From JASFBA01 sp036172265 (lineage in GTDB: Bacteria > Chloroflexota > Chloroflexia > DTKN01), in NCBI GenBank assembly GCA_036172265.1, contig JASFBA010000068.1:1-24384 (forward strand): a DNA stretch of 24,384 nucleotides. Direction: 5' to 3'. The notes beneath the pieces were generated by a model. It saw nothing but the letters and a program-made list of their open reading frames with translations, did no database searches and was not told where the DNA came from. Positions 1-7,354 of this stretch are shown one piece after another. A program made the translations under genes and the position numbers. Position 1 is the first letter of the stretch; every line of letters starts with the position of its first letter.

Positions 1-345
1 CGACGGGCTGGGCGACGGGCTGGGCGTTGAAGTAGCGGTCGGCCGGGTGGGAAAGGGGGAAGGGGTCGGCGGGGGGGGCGGTAGGATGGGGGTGGAGGTG
101 GGAGGAAGCGGCGTGGGGGTGGGCAGGTCCAGGTCTTCGAAAATCTCCGGTTCCAAGGGGACGAAGCCGCCCTCGGGGTCGGGGCTGTAGTCGGCCAGGA
201 GGAGAGAGGCCAGGCTGCCCCGGCCGCCCGGGCCGAAGGCGAAGGCCAGTTCCACGGCCAGGGCGACTCCCAAGAGGGCGGTTAGCAGACAGAGCAGGAC
301 CAGAAGTCCCCAGAAGAGGTTATCCCTGCGCTTCCTTTGGGTCAT
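1..345 (-). CDS. Membrane-anchored Pro/Thr/Ser-rich protein, N-terminal part (runs off the window)
   Basis: An open frame from ATG at 345 runs without a stop to the window edge and gives 115 residues. The N-terminus is basic (MTQRKRRDN). One hydrophobic segment follows at about residues 10-37, so this is a signal anchor or a single membrane helix. After a short acidic stretch (about 57-78) the sequence becomes a low-complexity Pro/Thr/Ser linker from about residue 79 (TPTPLPPTSTP, then TPSPSPSPS). Such linkers usually join a membrane anchor to an extracytoplasmic domain and are common in Chloroflexota surface proteins. The functional domain lies outside the window, so no function can be given. 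The start overlaps the end of the cyclase gene by 26 bp, which suggests co-transcription and translational coupling. The reading frame is clear; the product is unknown. Confidence 0.7.
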   Translation of the reverse strand, partial: MTQRKRRDNLFWGLLVLLCLLTALLGVALAVELAFAFGPGGRGSLASLLLADYSPDPEGGFVPLEPEIFEDLDLPTPTPLPPTSTPILPPPPPTPSPFPTRPTATSTPSPSPSPS

Positions 346-2266
346 CGCTTTCGCTCCTGCCAAGCACGGCGAAGATGCCCACCGCCTCGCTTTTCCCCTT
401 GAGAGTCATTTTCCCCAGATTCCGGATCGCATATCGCTCCCGTTCCGGAAGGGCCTGACAGGTGTATTCGCTGATCAGGATGTCGTACTCGGGGAACTCC
501 TTGTTCAATCCCTGTATCCGGGCGCTCAGGTTGACGGCATCGCCGATGACGGTGTACTCCAGACGGTCGGGCGAACCTACTGTGCCGGCCACCACTTCCC
601 CGGTATTGATGCCGATGCCCATGCGGATAGGCGCTTCTCCCTGCGTCAGCCGTTCGGCATTGATCTGGGCCAGGCGCCGGCGGATCTCCAGGGCCGTCTC
701 CAGAGCCCGCTCGGCATGGTCGGCGTAATGGACGGGGGTGCCGAAGACGATCAGGGTCGAGTCCCCACCGAATTTGTTGACCGTGCCGCCGTGGGTCTGG
801 GCCACTTCCACGACGGCGGTGAAGCATTCGTTGAGGATGCGTACCATCTCCTCGGGGTGGTATTCTTCCGAAAGGCGGGTAAAGTCGCGGATGTCGGCAA
901 AGAGCATGGAAGCGGTGCGCCGCTCGCCCTGCAGGCGGATTTCGCCACGCAGGAGGGCTTCCGAAACTTCCCGGCTGACGAAGCGGCCGAAGGCGTCACG
1001 GATATATTCCTTGAGGCGCAGGCCCTGGATCATGCGGTTGAAGGCGTGGGCCAGCAATCCAACTTCGTCCTCGGCGCGGATAAAGACCTTCTGCCGCAGG
1101 TCGCCCCGTTCCACCCGATGGGCGGCCTTTACCAAGGTCTGGATGGGTTGGACGATACGAGCGGAGATCCAGAGGCCCAGAAGGATGACGGCAAAGACGG
1201 CCAGGCTGAAGAGGAGGGCTAGGGAGGCCTGGATGAAGCCGATCTCGCGCTGGTAGCCTGGAAGGGCCACCGAGAAGACGGCCATATCCTCCTCGCCGTG
1301 GCGGGCCTCGAAGATGCCAAAAGCCTCTTCCAACGTTTCGCCGTGGAGGATAAGGCTGCGGCCCGGATAATAGAACTCGGGCCCCGCTTGTCCCCGCCAG
1401 ACCAGGTGGAAAAAGTCCGGGCTGATTTGGAGGGTGGAGGTGGGGATGTCGCGGAAGGTGGTGGCGAGGACCCGGCCTTGGGGGTCGTAAAGGGTGACCT
1501 CGGCCGGCCGGGGGAGGAAAGGAGAAGGAGCAAAAGTCCCCAGGACGGGATCGCCCCGACCGGCCATCCGCTGGGCCAGGCGCTGGAGGGACATCCCCAC
1601 CAGCACGACACCAACGGTCCGGCCTTCCGAGCGGATCGGGCCGCTGATGTAGAAGGAAGGCCCCCAGGGGGCTTGAACCAGGCCGGCAAATTTATTGCCG
1701 ATGTCGTCGAGGCCAATGGTGAAGATTTTTTGGAAGGGAATCCAATCGCTATAGGAGGCTAGGCCGGTGGAATAGACATAATTCAACGGCGTGGTGATCG
1801 TTTCCTGGCGGTGGAGAGAATAGAGGCCTCGGCCGTTTATGGCGACGATCTCGACAAAATCGCATCCGGCGTTGGCGGCGATGGGGTAGATAAGGCGGTG
1901 GAGGCGGGCCGGGTCATTGGCGAATACGGCGGCGGCCACCCCTTCCGTGCGGGCGACGGCTCGCAGGGTGGCTAGAAGTTCCCGCTCGACATAGACCACC
2001 TCGTCGGTGGCCTGGTGGCCGGCCTCCCACAACTGGCTCAAGAGGCGTTCGTGGAGGCGTTCGGCAAAGACGCGGGCCAGGAAGAAAGAGCCGGCAACGG
2101 CCAGGATGAGGGCGAGGAGGAGGTAGGGGGCGATGATCTTGAAGCGCAGGCGGGCCCAAAAAGAAGGCGGTGAGGGCGGGGTGCCGGCCACGCCCTTCTC
2201 CGGCGGCTTGGGTGTGGACCTTTCTGCTTCTGTGTCGGTCGTCGGGGAAGACCTCTCGTTGGCCAT
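320..2266 (-). CDS. Sensor-type class III adenylate cyclase (extracytoplasmic sensor, HAMP, cyclase)
   Basis: This 648-residue protein probably makes cAMP from ATP at the inner face of the membrane in response to an external signal. The order is: a cytoplasmic Pro/Ser/Thr-rich tail (1-38), a membrane helix (about 44-66), a large extracytoplasmic region resembling a double Cache sensor (67-343), a second helix (345-368), HAMP (about 369-422) and the class III cyclase domain (451-635). In the cyclase domain the metal-binding Asp458 (FADIRDF) and Asp502 (GGDS) are present. So are Lys498 of the purine-selecting pair and the transition-state residues Asn579 and Arg583 (GDAVNLSAR). Thr572 (EYTVIGD) takes the place of the second purine-selecting Asp, the arrangement described for class IIIb cyclases. 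The fold and activity are well supported; the ligand of the sensor is not visible. No strong ribosome-binding site is seen before the ATG. The gene overlaps the next one downstream. Confidence 0.9.
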   Translation of the reverse strand: MANERSSPTTDTEAERSTPKPPEKGVAGTPPSPPSFWARLRFKIIAPYLLLALILAVAGSFFLARVFAERLHERLLSQLWEAGHQATDEVVYVERELLATLRAVARTEGVAAAVFANDPARLHRLIYPIAANAGCDFVEIVAINGRGLYSLHRQETITTPLNYVYSTGLASYSDWIPFQKIFTIGLDDIGNKFAGLVQAPWGPSFYISGPIRSEGRTVGVVLVGMSLQRLAQRMAGRGDPVLGTFAPSPFLPRPAEVTLYDPQGRVLATTFRDIPTSTLQISPDFFHLVWRGQAGPEFYYPGRSLILHGETLEEAFGIFEARHGEEDMAVFSVALPGYQREIGFIQASLALLFSLAVFAVILLGLWISARIVQPIQTLVKAAHRVERGDLRQKVFIRAEDEVGLLAHAFNRMIQGLRLKEYIRDAFGRFVSREVSEALLRGEIRLQGERRTASMLFADIRDFTRLSEEYHPEEMVRILNECFTAVVEVAQTHGGTVNKFGGDSTLIVFGTPVHYADHAERALETALEIRRRLAQINAERLTQGEAPIRMGIGINTGEVVAGTVGSPDRLEYTVIGDAVNLSARIQGLNKEFPEYDILISEYTCQALPERERYAIRNLGKMTLKGKSEAVGIFAVLGRSESDDPKEAQG

Positions 2267-2310
2267 TTGTAGTCTCTAGTCAGGAATTGGGTTCTACTTG
2301 AATCCTCGTT

Positions 2311-2435
2311 AGGTAGGCGAAGGCACTGCTTGGCTATATCCTATAAACTCGTCGGATAAGAGTCCGGGCAGGGGAAGAGGAGTGAGGGAAAACCCCGGAC
2401 TCGGGACGCATCCCACTGCCTTCGTTTGCCTACTT
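2311..2435. repeat. Nested imperfect inverted repeats between the cyclase and DUF3307 genes
   Basis: The 184-bp gap between the two genes holds nested palindromes. The outer arms are GTAGGCGAAGGCACTGC at 2313-2329 and its near reverse complement at about 2415-2433, which is interrupted by an extra TTT. The inner arms are GAGTCCGGG at 2360-2368 and CCCGGACTC at 2394-2402, a perfect 9-bp stem with a 25-nt loop. The outer arm matches the central palindrome of the repeat at 15617-15647, so this looks like a degraded or rearranged member of the same family. The inner hairpin could act as a weak terminator after the DUF3307 gene, but no clear T-tract follows it on either strand. Confidence 0.6.
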
Positions 2436-2450
2436 GGAACATTTGCAGTG

Positions 2451-3224
2451 TTAATAAGCCGATACCTCCAGAGCCAGCCAGAGCAGGAAACCCAGCAGGG
2501 CCGTGGAGAGGATGCTGGTAAGCGTCTTGGTCCAGAAGTCCGCTGCCTGTTGGGGGTCCTGCCAGATGCGTCGCTGGGCCAGGATGCGCGGCAAAAAGGC
2601 CAGCGGGACCAGCCACACGGCCGGGGAAAAGCAGCCCATCGGCCCCCCCACGTAGAGAAGGGCCAGGGCCAGGAGGCGCTCGCCTCCGCCCCAGAGGCGG
2701 TCCCGGAGAGAAGCGGCGGGGCCGTTGATAGCGTTGTTCCGGTTGGCCGTCAGGCGAGCCACCTTGTGCACCGCGTGGGCTTCCAGGAGCGGGACGACGG
2801 AAAAGGCCACCAAGGCCGAAAGCAGGAAAAGCAAGTTACGGTTGGCTTCCGGAGAACCTCCGCCAACAGCCTCTTCCAGGGTGGCATAAGGCCAGGAGCC
2901 CTTGGGTAGGGAAATGAGAAGGGCGATCACGCCCAGATGTACGGCCTGGTCCAGGAAGAAGGTGCTCAATTTGCGCTGGGGCCAGCGGCGGCCCAGGGCG
3001 ACCTTGCCCCAGTCGGCCAGGAAGTGGGTGGCAAAGAGAGGAATCAGCCAGAGCCCCCAGGCCGGCAGATTTTCCCAGAGGAGAAGGGCGGTGCTGGCAG
3101 TTACGATGGCGGCGTGAAGCACCAGCCCTTTCCAGGAACGGGCCTTGAAGCGCACCAAGCCAATCGTCTGGAGGACAAAGTCGCCCACCAGATGGCCCAG
3201 AAGGAAGCGAAACAGGATAGACAT
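2451..3224 (-). CDS. DUF3307-family integral membrane protein
   Basis: A 257-residue polytopic membrane protein. The first 100 residues carry the pattern I associate with DUF3307: H11-x3-D15-x3-Q19 in the first helix (LLGHLVGDFVLQT), His37, then H67-x3-D71-x2-K74 (THFLADWGK) and D92-Q93-x2-H96 (FFLDQAVH). Polar His/Asp residues repeated inside membrane helices suggest a metal- or proton-handling site, but the family has no established function. The rest (about 130-257) adds further hydrophobic helices (about 130-150, 195-220, 235-255) and a Gly-rich loop. The start was set at ATG 3224 because the family motif begins immediately after it; the frame upstream is composed like non-coding sequence. 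No good Shine-Dalgarno is visible. The gene lies 167 bp after the translin gene and may have its own promoter. Confidence 0.75.
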   Translation of the reverse strand: MSILFRFLLGHLVGDFVLQTIGLVRFKARSWKGLVLHAAIVTASTALLLWENLPAWGLWLIPLFATHFLADWGKVALGRRWPQRKLSTFFLDQAVHLGVIALLISLPKGSWPYATLEEAVGGGSPEANRNLLFLLSALVAFSVVPLLEAHAVHKVARLTANRNNAINGPAASLRDRLWGGGERLLALALLYVGGPMGCFSPAVWLVPLAFLPRILAQRRIWQDPQQAADFWTKTLTSILSTALLGFLLWLALEVSAY

Positions 3225-3341
3225 CGCTGCCGAAGCCGCCGTTTGAGGCCGGGTATTGTCACAGGATCGGCCGGATAAAAGTTGGCCGGCCGTTTCGGCT
3301 ATTCGGTACCCGACCGGCAAAGGCCCAAGAAATCCACGCCC

Positions 3342-3370
3342 ATATTACCACTTTTCGGCAAGTTGGGCAA
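3342..3370 (-). promoter_or_regulatory. Candidate sigma70-type promoter for the DUF3307 gene
   Basis: On the minus strand TTGCCC (3370-3365) and TAATAT (3347-3342) are separated by 17 bp. Each matches the consensus at four of six positions. It lies just after the translin stop codon and about 118 bp before the DUF3307 start, in the first sizeable gap after the dcw cluster. Plausible by position and spacing only. Confidence 0.35.
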
Positions 3371-3391
3371 GTCTTTCGTCTTACAGGGCGA

Positions 3392-4042
3392 TTACGGAAG
3401 CCGTCCTTCGACCTCTTTCAGCGCCTGCTCCAGTTTCCGCTGGCGCAGGGCCAGCGTCAGGTCGGCCCGGGTGTTTTCCAGGACGCGGCGGACCGTGTCG
3501 GTGGTCCGACGCAGCCCGCCGGTCAACGCCTCCGGAAAATCCACGGTGGTCAGAAAGTCATAAATCTGCTGCATGGCTTCCAGACGCGCCTCGCAGGGGA
3601 AGAGGGCATCCTGACGCAGGGCATCCAGGATGGAGCGGCGCAGTTCGCCTACCGCTTCACCCAGGGCGTTCAGGTAGGAGGCGACGGAGACGGAGAGTTC
3701 CTCCGGGCGGGGGATAGGCCGGTCGCGGATGAGCGCGTAGGTCAGGCCGGCCTCGGCATACTCCCTTTCAGCATCGGCGATATAGCCGAGGCCGGCGAAG
3801 AGGGGGCAGTCGGCCACGATCTCATGAAGGCGCTGAAGGTGCTGGCGGGCTTCGGAGAAGAGTTTTTCCGCTTCGGCAAAGTCCTGACGGTGGGTGGCTC
3901 GGATAGACAGGGCGGCGGCGCGCACAACCTGTCGGGAAAGGACCAGGGCTTCCTCGCGCAGGCGATCCTGGCGGGTGAGTTCGGCACGGATTCCTTCGGC
4001 AATTTCCTCGAACGAGGTCAGGGCAGAAACCTTCTCGGTCAC
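3392..4042 (-). CDS. Translin-family (translin/TRAX-like) nucleic-acid-binding protein
   Basis: This 216-residue, mostly alpha-helical protein matches the translin family along its length. It shows a basic N-terminal helix (EEALVLSRQVVRAA, about 31-44), AIHRG-like RATHRQDF (48-55), an EYAEA motif (94-98), GELRR (132-136) and the C-terminal region with GGLRRTTDTVRRVLE (175-189) and LTLALRQ (195-201). In eukaryotes translin and TRAX form octamers that bind single-stranded RNA or DNA, and TRAX is an RNase. The acidic residues reported for the TRAX active site (EYVEA and GVADLTGEL) line up with E94, E97, E129 and E133 here, so nuclease activity is possible but unproven. The start is GTG at 4042 because GAGG lies 6 bp upstream and the length then fits the family. 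It begins 28 bp after the ftsZ stop, so it is probably co-transcribed with ftsZ. Confidence 0.8.
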   Translation of the reverse strand: MTEKVSALTSFEEIAEGIRAELTRQDRLREEALVLSRQVVRAAALSIRATHRQDFAEAEKLFSEARQHLQRLHEIVADCPLFAGLGYIADAEREYAEAGLTYALIRDRPIPRPEELSVSVASYLNALGEAVGELRRSILDALRQDALFPCEARLEAMQQIYDFLTTVDFPEALTGGLRRTTDTVRRVLENTRADLTLALRQRKLEQALKEVEGRLP

Positions 4043-4070
4043 GTCGGTCCTCTGGGCCGGAGTACGGCGA

Positions 4071-5192
4071 TCAACTTTCCCGCCGCCGGCGATAACGCAG
4101 GAAGGGCGGAATGTCGATCTCGTCCTCCTGGGCCAGAATCGAGGGTATATCTTCTCCTCTTTCCTCACGTGGCGGGGGCAGGATTTCCCTGGCCTTGACG
4201 GGACGGACGGTGCGCCGCTGGGGGGTCGCCGGATGGTCGAAGCCGGTGGCGATCAGGGTAATTTTGACCTCATCCCGCATATTTTCGTCGATTACCGCGC
4301 CGAAGATAATGTTGGCGTCCGGGTCGGCAGCGCGGGCGATGATCTCGGCCGCCTCGTTGACCTCCCACATGGTCAGTTCGGGCCCGCCGGTAACGTTGAA
4401 GAGCACTCCCTTAGCACCGTCAATGGAGATTTCCAGGAGGGGGCTGGAGATGGCGGCCTGGGCGGCTTCTACCATGCGCTTTTCCCCGGTACCGTACCCG
4501 ATGGCCATGAGGGCGGAGCCGGCATCGGCCATAACGGCTTTGACATCGGCAAAGTCCAGGTTAATGAGCCCGCGGACGGTGATGAGGTCGGAGATGCCCT
4601 GGATGCCCTGGCGCAGCACGTCGTCGGCGATTCGGAAGGCCTCCAGCATCGAGGTGTTCCGGTCGGTAATCTGCAGGAGACGGTCGTTGGGAATGACGAT
4701 GAGGGTGTCCACGTTGGGCTTGAGTTGGGCGATGCCCTCCTCGGCCACGGCTCGGCGGCGGTTGCCCTCGAAGGTGAAGGGTTTGGTGACCACCGCCACG
4801 GTGAGGGCACCGAGGTTGCGAGCGATCTGGGCGATCACCGGGCTGGCACCCGTGCCGGTTCCGCCGCCCATGCCGGCGGTGATAAAGACCATGTCGGCGC
4901 CGCGCAGGGCCTCGGTGAGTTCCTCGCTCGATTCCTCGGCTGCCTTCTGGCCGATGACCGGGTTGCCTCCGGAGCCCAGCCCCTTGGTCAGTTTGTCGCC
5001 GATGCGGATACGGTGAGGGGCCGAGGAGTGGAGAAGGGCCTGGGCATCGGTGTTGATGGCGATGAATTCCACGCCTTTGACACCGGCCTCGATCATCCGA
5101 TCTACGGCGTTGCTCCCGCCGCCCCCGACACCCAATACCTTCAGTTGAGCAAAGTTTTCGGTAACGACTGCCAAAAGATCCTCCGTGGCCAT
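4071..5192 (-). CDS. ftsZ: Cell division protein FtsZ
   Basis: FtsZ is the tubulin-like GTPase that polymerises into the cytoplasmic Z ring and recruits the divisome. The 373 residues contain the N-terminal GGGGSNAV loop (23-30), the tubulin signature GGGTGTG (109-115), and the T7 loop N211-L-D213-x2-D216 that completes the GTPase site of the neighbouring subunit. The C-terminal peptide EIDIPPFLR (358-366), the binding site for FtsA and other partners, is followed by a basic tail (RYRRRRES). The variable linker (about 321-356) is short. ATG 5192 was chosen because AAGGAGGC lies 7 bp upstream and the family N-terminus begins there; the longer open frame reaches into ftsA. It is the last classical dcw gene here and lies 47 bp after ftsA. 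Confidence 0.98.
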   Translation of the reverse strand: MATEDLLAVVTENFAQLKVLGVGGGGSNAVDRMIEAGVKGVEFIAINTDAQALLHSSAPHRIRIGDKLTKGLGSGGNPVIGQKAAEESSEELTEALRGADMVFITAGMGGGTGTGASPVIAQIARNLGALTVAVVTKPFTFEGNRRRAVAEEGIAQLKPNVDTLIVIPNDRLLQITDRNTSMLEAFRIADDVLRQGIQGISDLITVRGLINLDFADVKAVMADAGSALMAIGYGTGEKRMVEAAQAAISSPLLEISIDGAKGVLFNVTGGPELTMWEVNEAAEIIARAADPDANIIFGAVIDENMRDEVKITLIATGFDHPATPQRRTVRPVKAREILPPPREERGEDIPSILAQEDEIDIPPFLRYRRRRES

Positions 5193-5239
5193 CGTTTTGC
5201 CTCCTTGCCGCCCGTTCCCGGCGGGCGGCCCCGGCATGT

Positions 5240-6484
5240 TCAGGGCAAGAACTCCCGCAACCAGCTCTTGAAGCGATTGTAGACGCGAGCCCACCCCTGC
5301 TCCTGGGGAACCAGGAAGGGGGGAGTGCTGCCTCGTTTGAAGCCCCAGCGAAGCAGGCCGACGCCGGTGGCATAGGCCGGGCTGTCAATGGTATCGGAGA
5401 GCCCACCCAGATGGGTGGGGACGCCGATGCGCACCGGCAGGTTGAGGACATCGCGGGCCACCTCCTCGATGCCCGGCAGGAGGGCCGTGCCGCCGGTGAG
5501 GACGACGCCGGCCGGAAGCAATCCCTCGTAGCCAACCCGACGAACTTCGGCCCGCAGCATCTGGAAGATTTCCTCCACCCGGGCTTCGATGACCTGGTGG
5601 AGCAGCATGCGCGAGACCTGGCGTTTCCGACCCCCGGAGAACGATTCGACTTCGATCTGATCGTCCTCGGCATCTCTCCCGTCGTCCGAGGCCGGCCGAG
5701 CCTGGCCATGCCGAATCTTCAGGTACTCGGCCACGTCGAAGGGGGTGCGCAGGACGATGGCGATGTCGTTGGAGATGTGGTTCCCTCCAACCGGCAGGAC
5801 GACGGTATGCCAGATGCTTCCGTCTATGAAGATGGCCACATCGGTCGTCCCGCCGCCGCAATCCACCAGGATGACCCCCATCTCCTTTTCCGCCTCGCTC
5901 AAGACGGCCTCGCTGCTGGCCAGCGGCTGCAAGACCAAGTCGTCAATCTCCACGCCGGCCCGCTGGATGCATTTGATCAAGTTCTGGATGGCCGTCACCG
6001 CCCCGGTGACGATATGGGCTTCTACCTCCAGCCGGAAGCCGGAGAGGCCTATGGGATCGCGGATGCCCTCCTGCCCGTCCACGATGTAGGAGCGGGGGAT
6101 GACATGGATGATCTCACGCTGGGTAGGGACGGCGATCGCCCGGGCCGCATCCAGGGCGCGGGCCAGGTCCGCCGCGGTGATCTCCCGGTCGGCCCGGGGG
6201 ATGGCCACGACGCCCCGGCTGTTGAGCGACTGGATGTGCCCGCCGGCCACGCCCACATAGGCCGAGCCGATACGGTAGCCGCTCAGCCGTTCGGCCTTTT
6301 CCACCGAGGCCACGATCGAGGTCACCGCCTCTTCCACGTTGACGACGATGCCCTTTTTGATCCCCTTGGAAGGCGTCAATCCCACGCCCAGGATGTTGAT
6401 CTGGCCGTCCGGGCCCTGTTCTCCGACCAGGGTAACGACTTTGGTGGTCCCAACATCAATTCCCACGACGGTGCGTGTTGCCAT
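5240..6484 (-). CDS. ftsA: Cell division protein FtsA
   Basis: FtsA is an actin-like ATPase that anchors FtsZ filaments to the membrane and signals to septal peptidoglycan synthesis. The 414-residue sequence has the phosphate 1 motif GIDVGTTKV (8-16), the 1C domain typical of FtsA, phosphate 2 VDCGGGTTD, and the adenosine motif VLTGGTALLPG. The C-terminus ends in an amphipathic basic/aromatic helix (WARVYNRFKSWLREFLP), the membrane-targeting sequence. A charged insertion rich in Asp/Glu (ASDDGRDAEDDQIEVES) lies between phosphate 2 and the adenosine motif. The start is ATG 6484 (MATRTVVGID); a GAGAGG lies about 11 bp upstream, somewhat far. The neighbours are ftsQ 61 bp upstream and ftsZ 47 bp downstream. 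Confidence 0.97.
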   Translation of the reverse strand: MATRTVVGIDVGTTKVVTLVGEQGPDGQINILGVGLTPSKGIKKGIVVNVEEAVTSIVASVEKAERLSGYRIGSAYVGVAGGHIQSLNSRGVVAIPRADREITAADLARALDAARAIAVPTQREIIHVIPRSYIVDGQEGIRDPIGLSGFRLEVEAHIVTGAVTAIQNLIKCIQRAGVEIDDLVLQPLASSEAVLSEAEKEMGVILVDCGGGTTDVAIFIDGSIWHTVVLPVGGNHISNDIAIVLRTPFDVAEYLKIRHGQARPASDDGRDAEDDQIEVESFSGGRKRQVSRMLLHQVIEARVEEIFQMLRAEVRRVGYEGLLPAGVVLTGGTALLPGIEEVARDVLNLPVRIGVPTHLGGLSDTIDSPAYATGVGLLRWGFKRGSTPPFLVPQEQGWARVYNRFKSWLREFLP

Positions 6485-6545
6485 CTTTTGTCCAACCTCT
6501 CTGAAAGGCCCATTATAGCCGAAACGGGACAGGGACGCAAACACC

Positions 6546-7343
6546 TCAGCGAAAACGGATTTGATCCGGAAAACGCAGGTCGATTTCGGTAAATTCCGAC
6601 GGCGGATTCCGGAGAAAGGCTACCAGAAAAAGGACTTTGCGCTCCAGATCGGCGCTATCGCCGAAGCAGGCTCTCCAGCCGGCCTGGGAGACGGCGATGA
6701 GGCCGCGTTCCTTTTCGTACTCGAACGGCAGCAGGGGGAGGTGCAGGTCATAGTACAGACGGGAAAAGACCTGCTGGGCGGCACGCACGGCCTCGCCGTC
6801 CACCTGCCCGCCGGGCTGGAGGGGCGGGGCTTCTTCATCCGTGTTAATGATATAAATAAGTTGGCTCATTCCCGGCGGTTCTGCCTCCAAAATCCGCCCC
6901 GCGTCGTCCACAAGAAAGCGCCGCGCCTGGTCTTTTTTGTTGCACCAACTGACTGAGGGCAGATGTTCCACGACCGTCAGGATGACCCGGTTGGGCAGGT
7001 CGCGCCCCACCCGCACGTCCTGGATATAGGGGACTTTTTTCAGACGTGCTTCGATCTCGCCCGGGTTCAGGAGGAAGAGGTTGGTCGTCAGCACCTGGCT
7101 GTAATGGACAGCCTCTTCCGAAGGGATGACGCGGTTGCCCCGTACTTCTACGATGCTTACCCGGAAGGTTGGGGAGAAGTAGAAGTAGCCCAGGAGAGAA
7201 GCACATCCCAGGGTCAGCAGGGCCCCCAGCAGCCGGGCATCGGCTGCCCACCGGAGCAGCGCCCGCCCCAGGCGTGGCCGGGCATTGGAGCGTATCCGTT
7301 TTCTCTGGCGTTTTTCTAAACCGTTCCGGCGTTCCGGTTCCAT
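6546..7343 (-). CDS. ftsQ: Cell division protein FtsQ/DivIB
   Basis: FtsQ/DivIB is a bitopic membrane protein that links the cytoplasmic and extracytoplasmic parts of the divisome and binds FtsL/FtsB-type partners. The 265-residue product has a strongly basic cytoplasmic tail (1-35), one membrane helix (about 37-56) and a POTRA domain (60-130; IVEVRGNRVIP, then VPYIQDVRVGRDLPNRVILTV). A variable beta domain follows, to the C-terminus. The start is ATG 7343, with AAGGAGA 7 bp upstream and overlapping the end region of ddl; the longer open frame runs into ddl. The gap to the ddl stop is 11 bp. The order ddl-ftsQ-ftsA-ftsZ is the usual one. Confidence 0.93.
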   Translation of the reverse strand: MEPERRNGLEKRQRKRIRSNARPRLGRALLRWAADARLLGALLTLGCASLLGYFYFSPTFRVSIVEVRGNRVIPSEEAVHYSQVLTTNLFLLNPGEIEARLKKVPYIQDVRVGRDLPNRVILTVVEHLPSVSWCNKKDQARRFLVDDAGRILEAEPPGMSQLIYIINTDEEAPPLQPGGQVDGEAVRAAQQVFSRLYYDLHLPLLPFEYEKERGLIAVSQAGWRACFGDSADLERKVLFLVAFLRNPPSEFTEIDLRFPDQIRFR

Positions 7344-7354
7344 TTCTGTCTCCT

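Noticed and set aside
3268..3294. GGCCGG-rich hairpin as a terminator after the translin gene
   Set aside because: The stem is short, self-complementary in several registers, and has no T-tract on either strand.
3894..5282. Long plus-strand open frame opposite ftsZ (462 codons)
   Set aside because: It is antisense to ftsZ, with a Gly/Asp/His-rich composition typical of the complement of a high-GC gene. The same applies to the other long plus-strand frames opposite ftsA, ddl, murC and murG.
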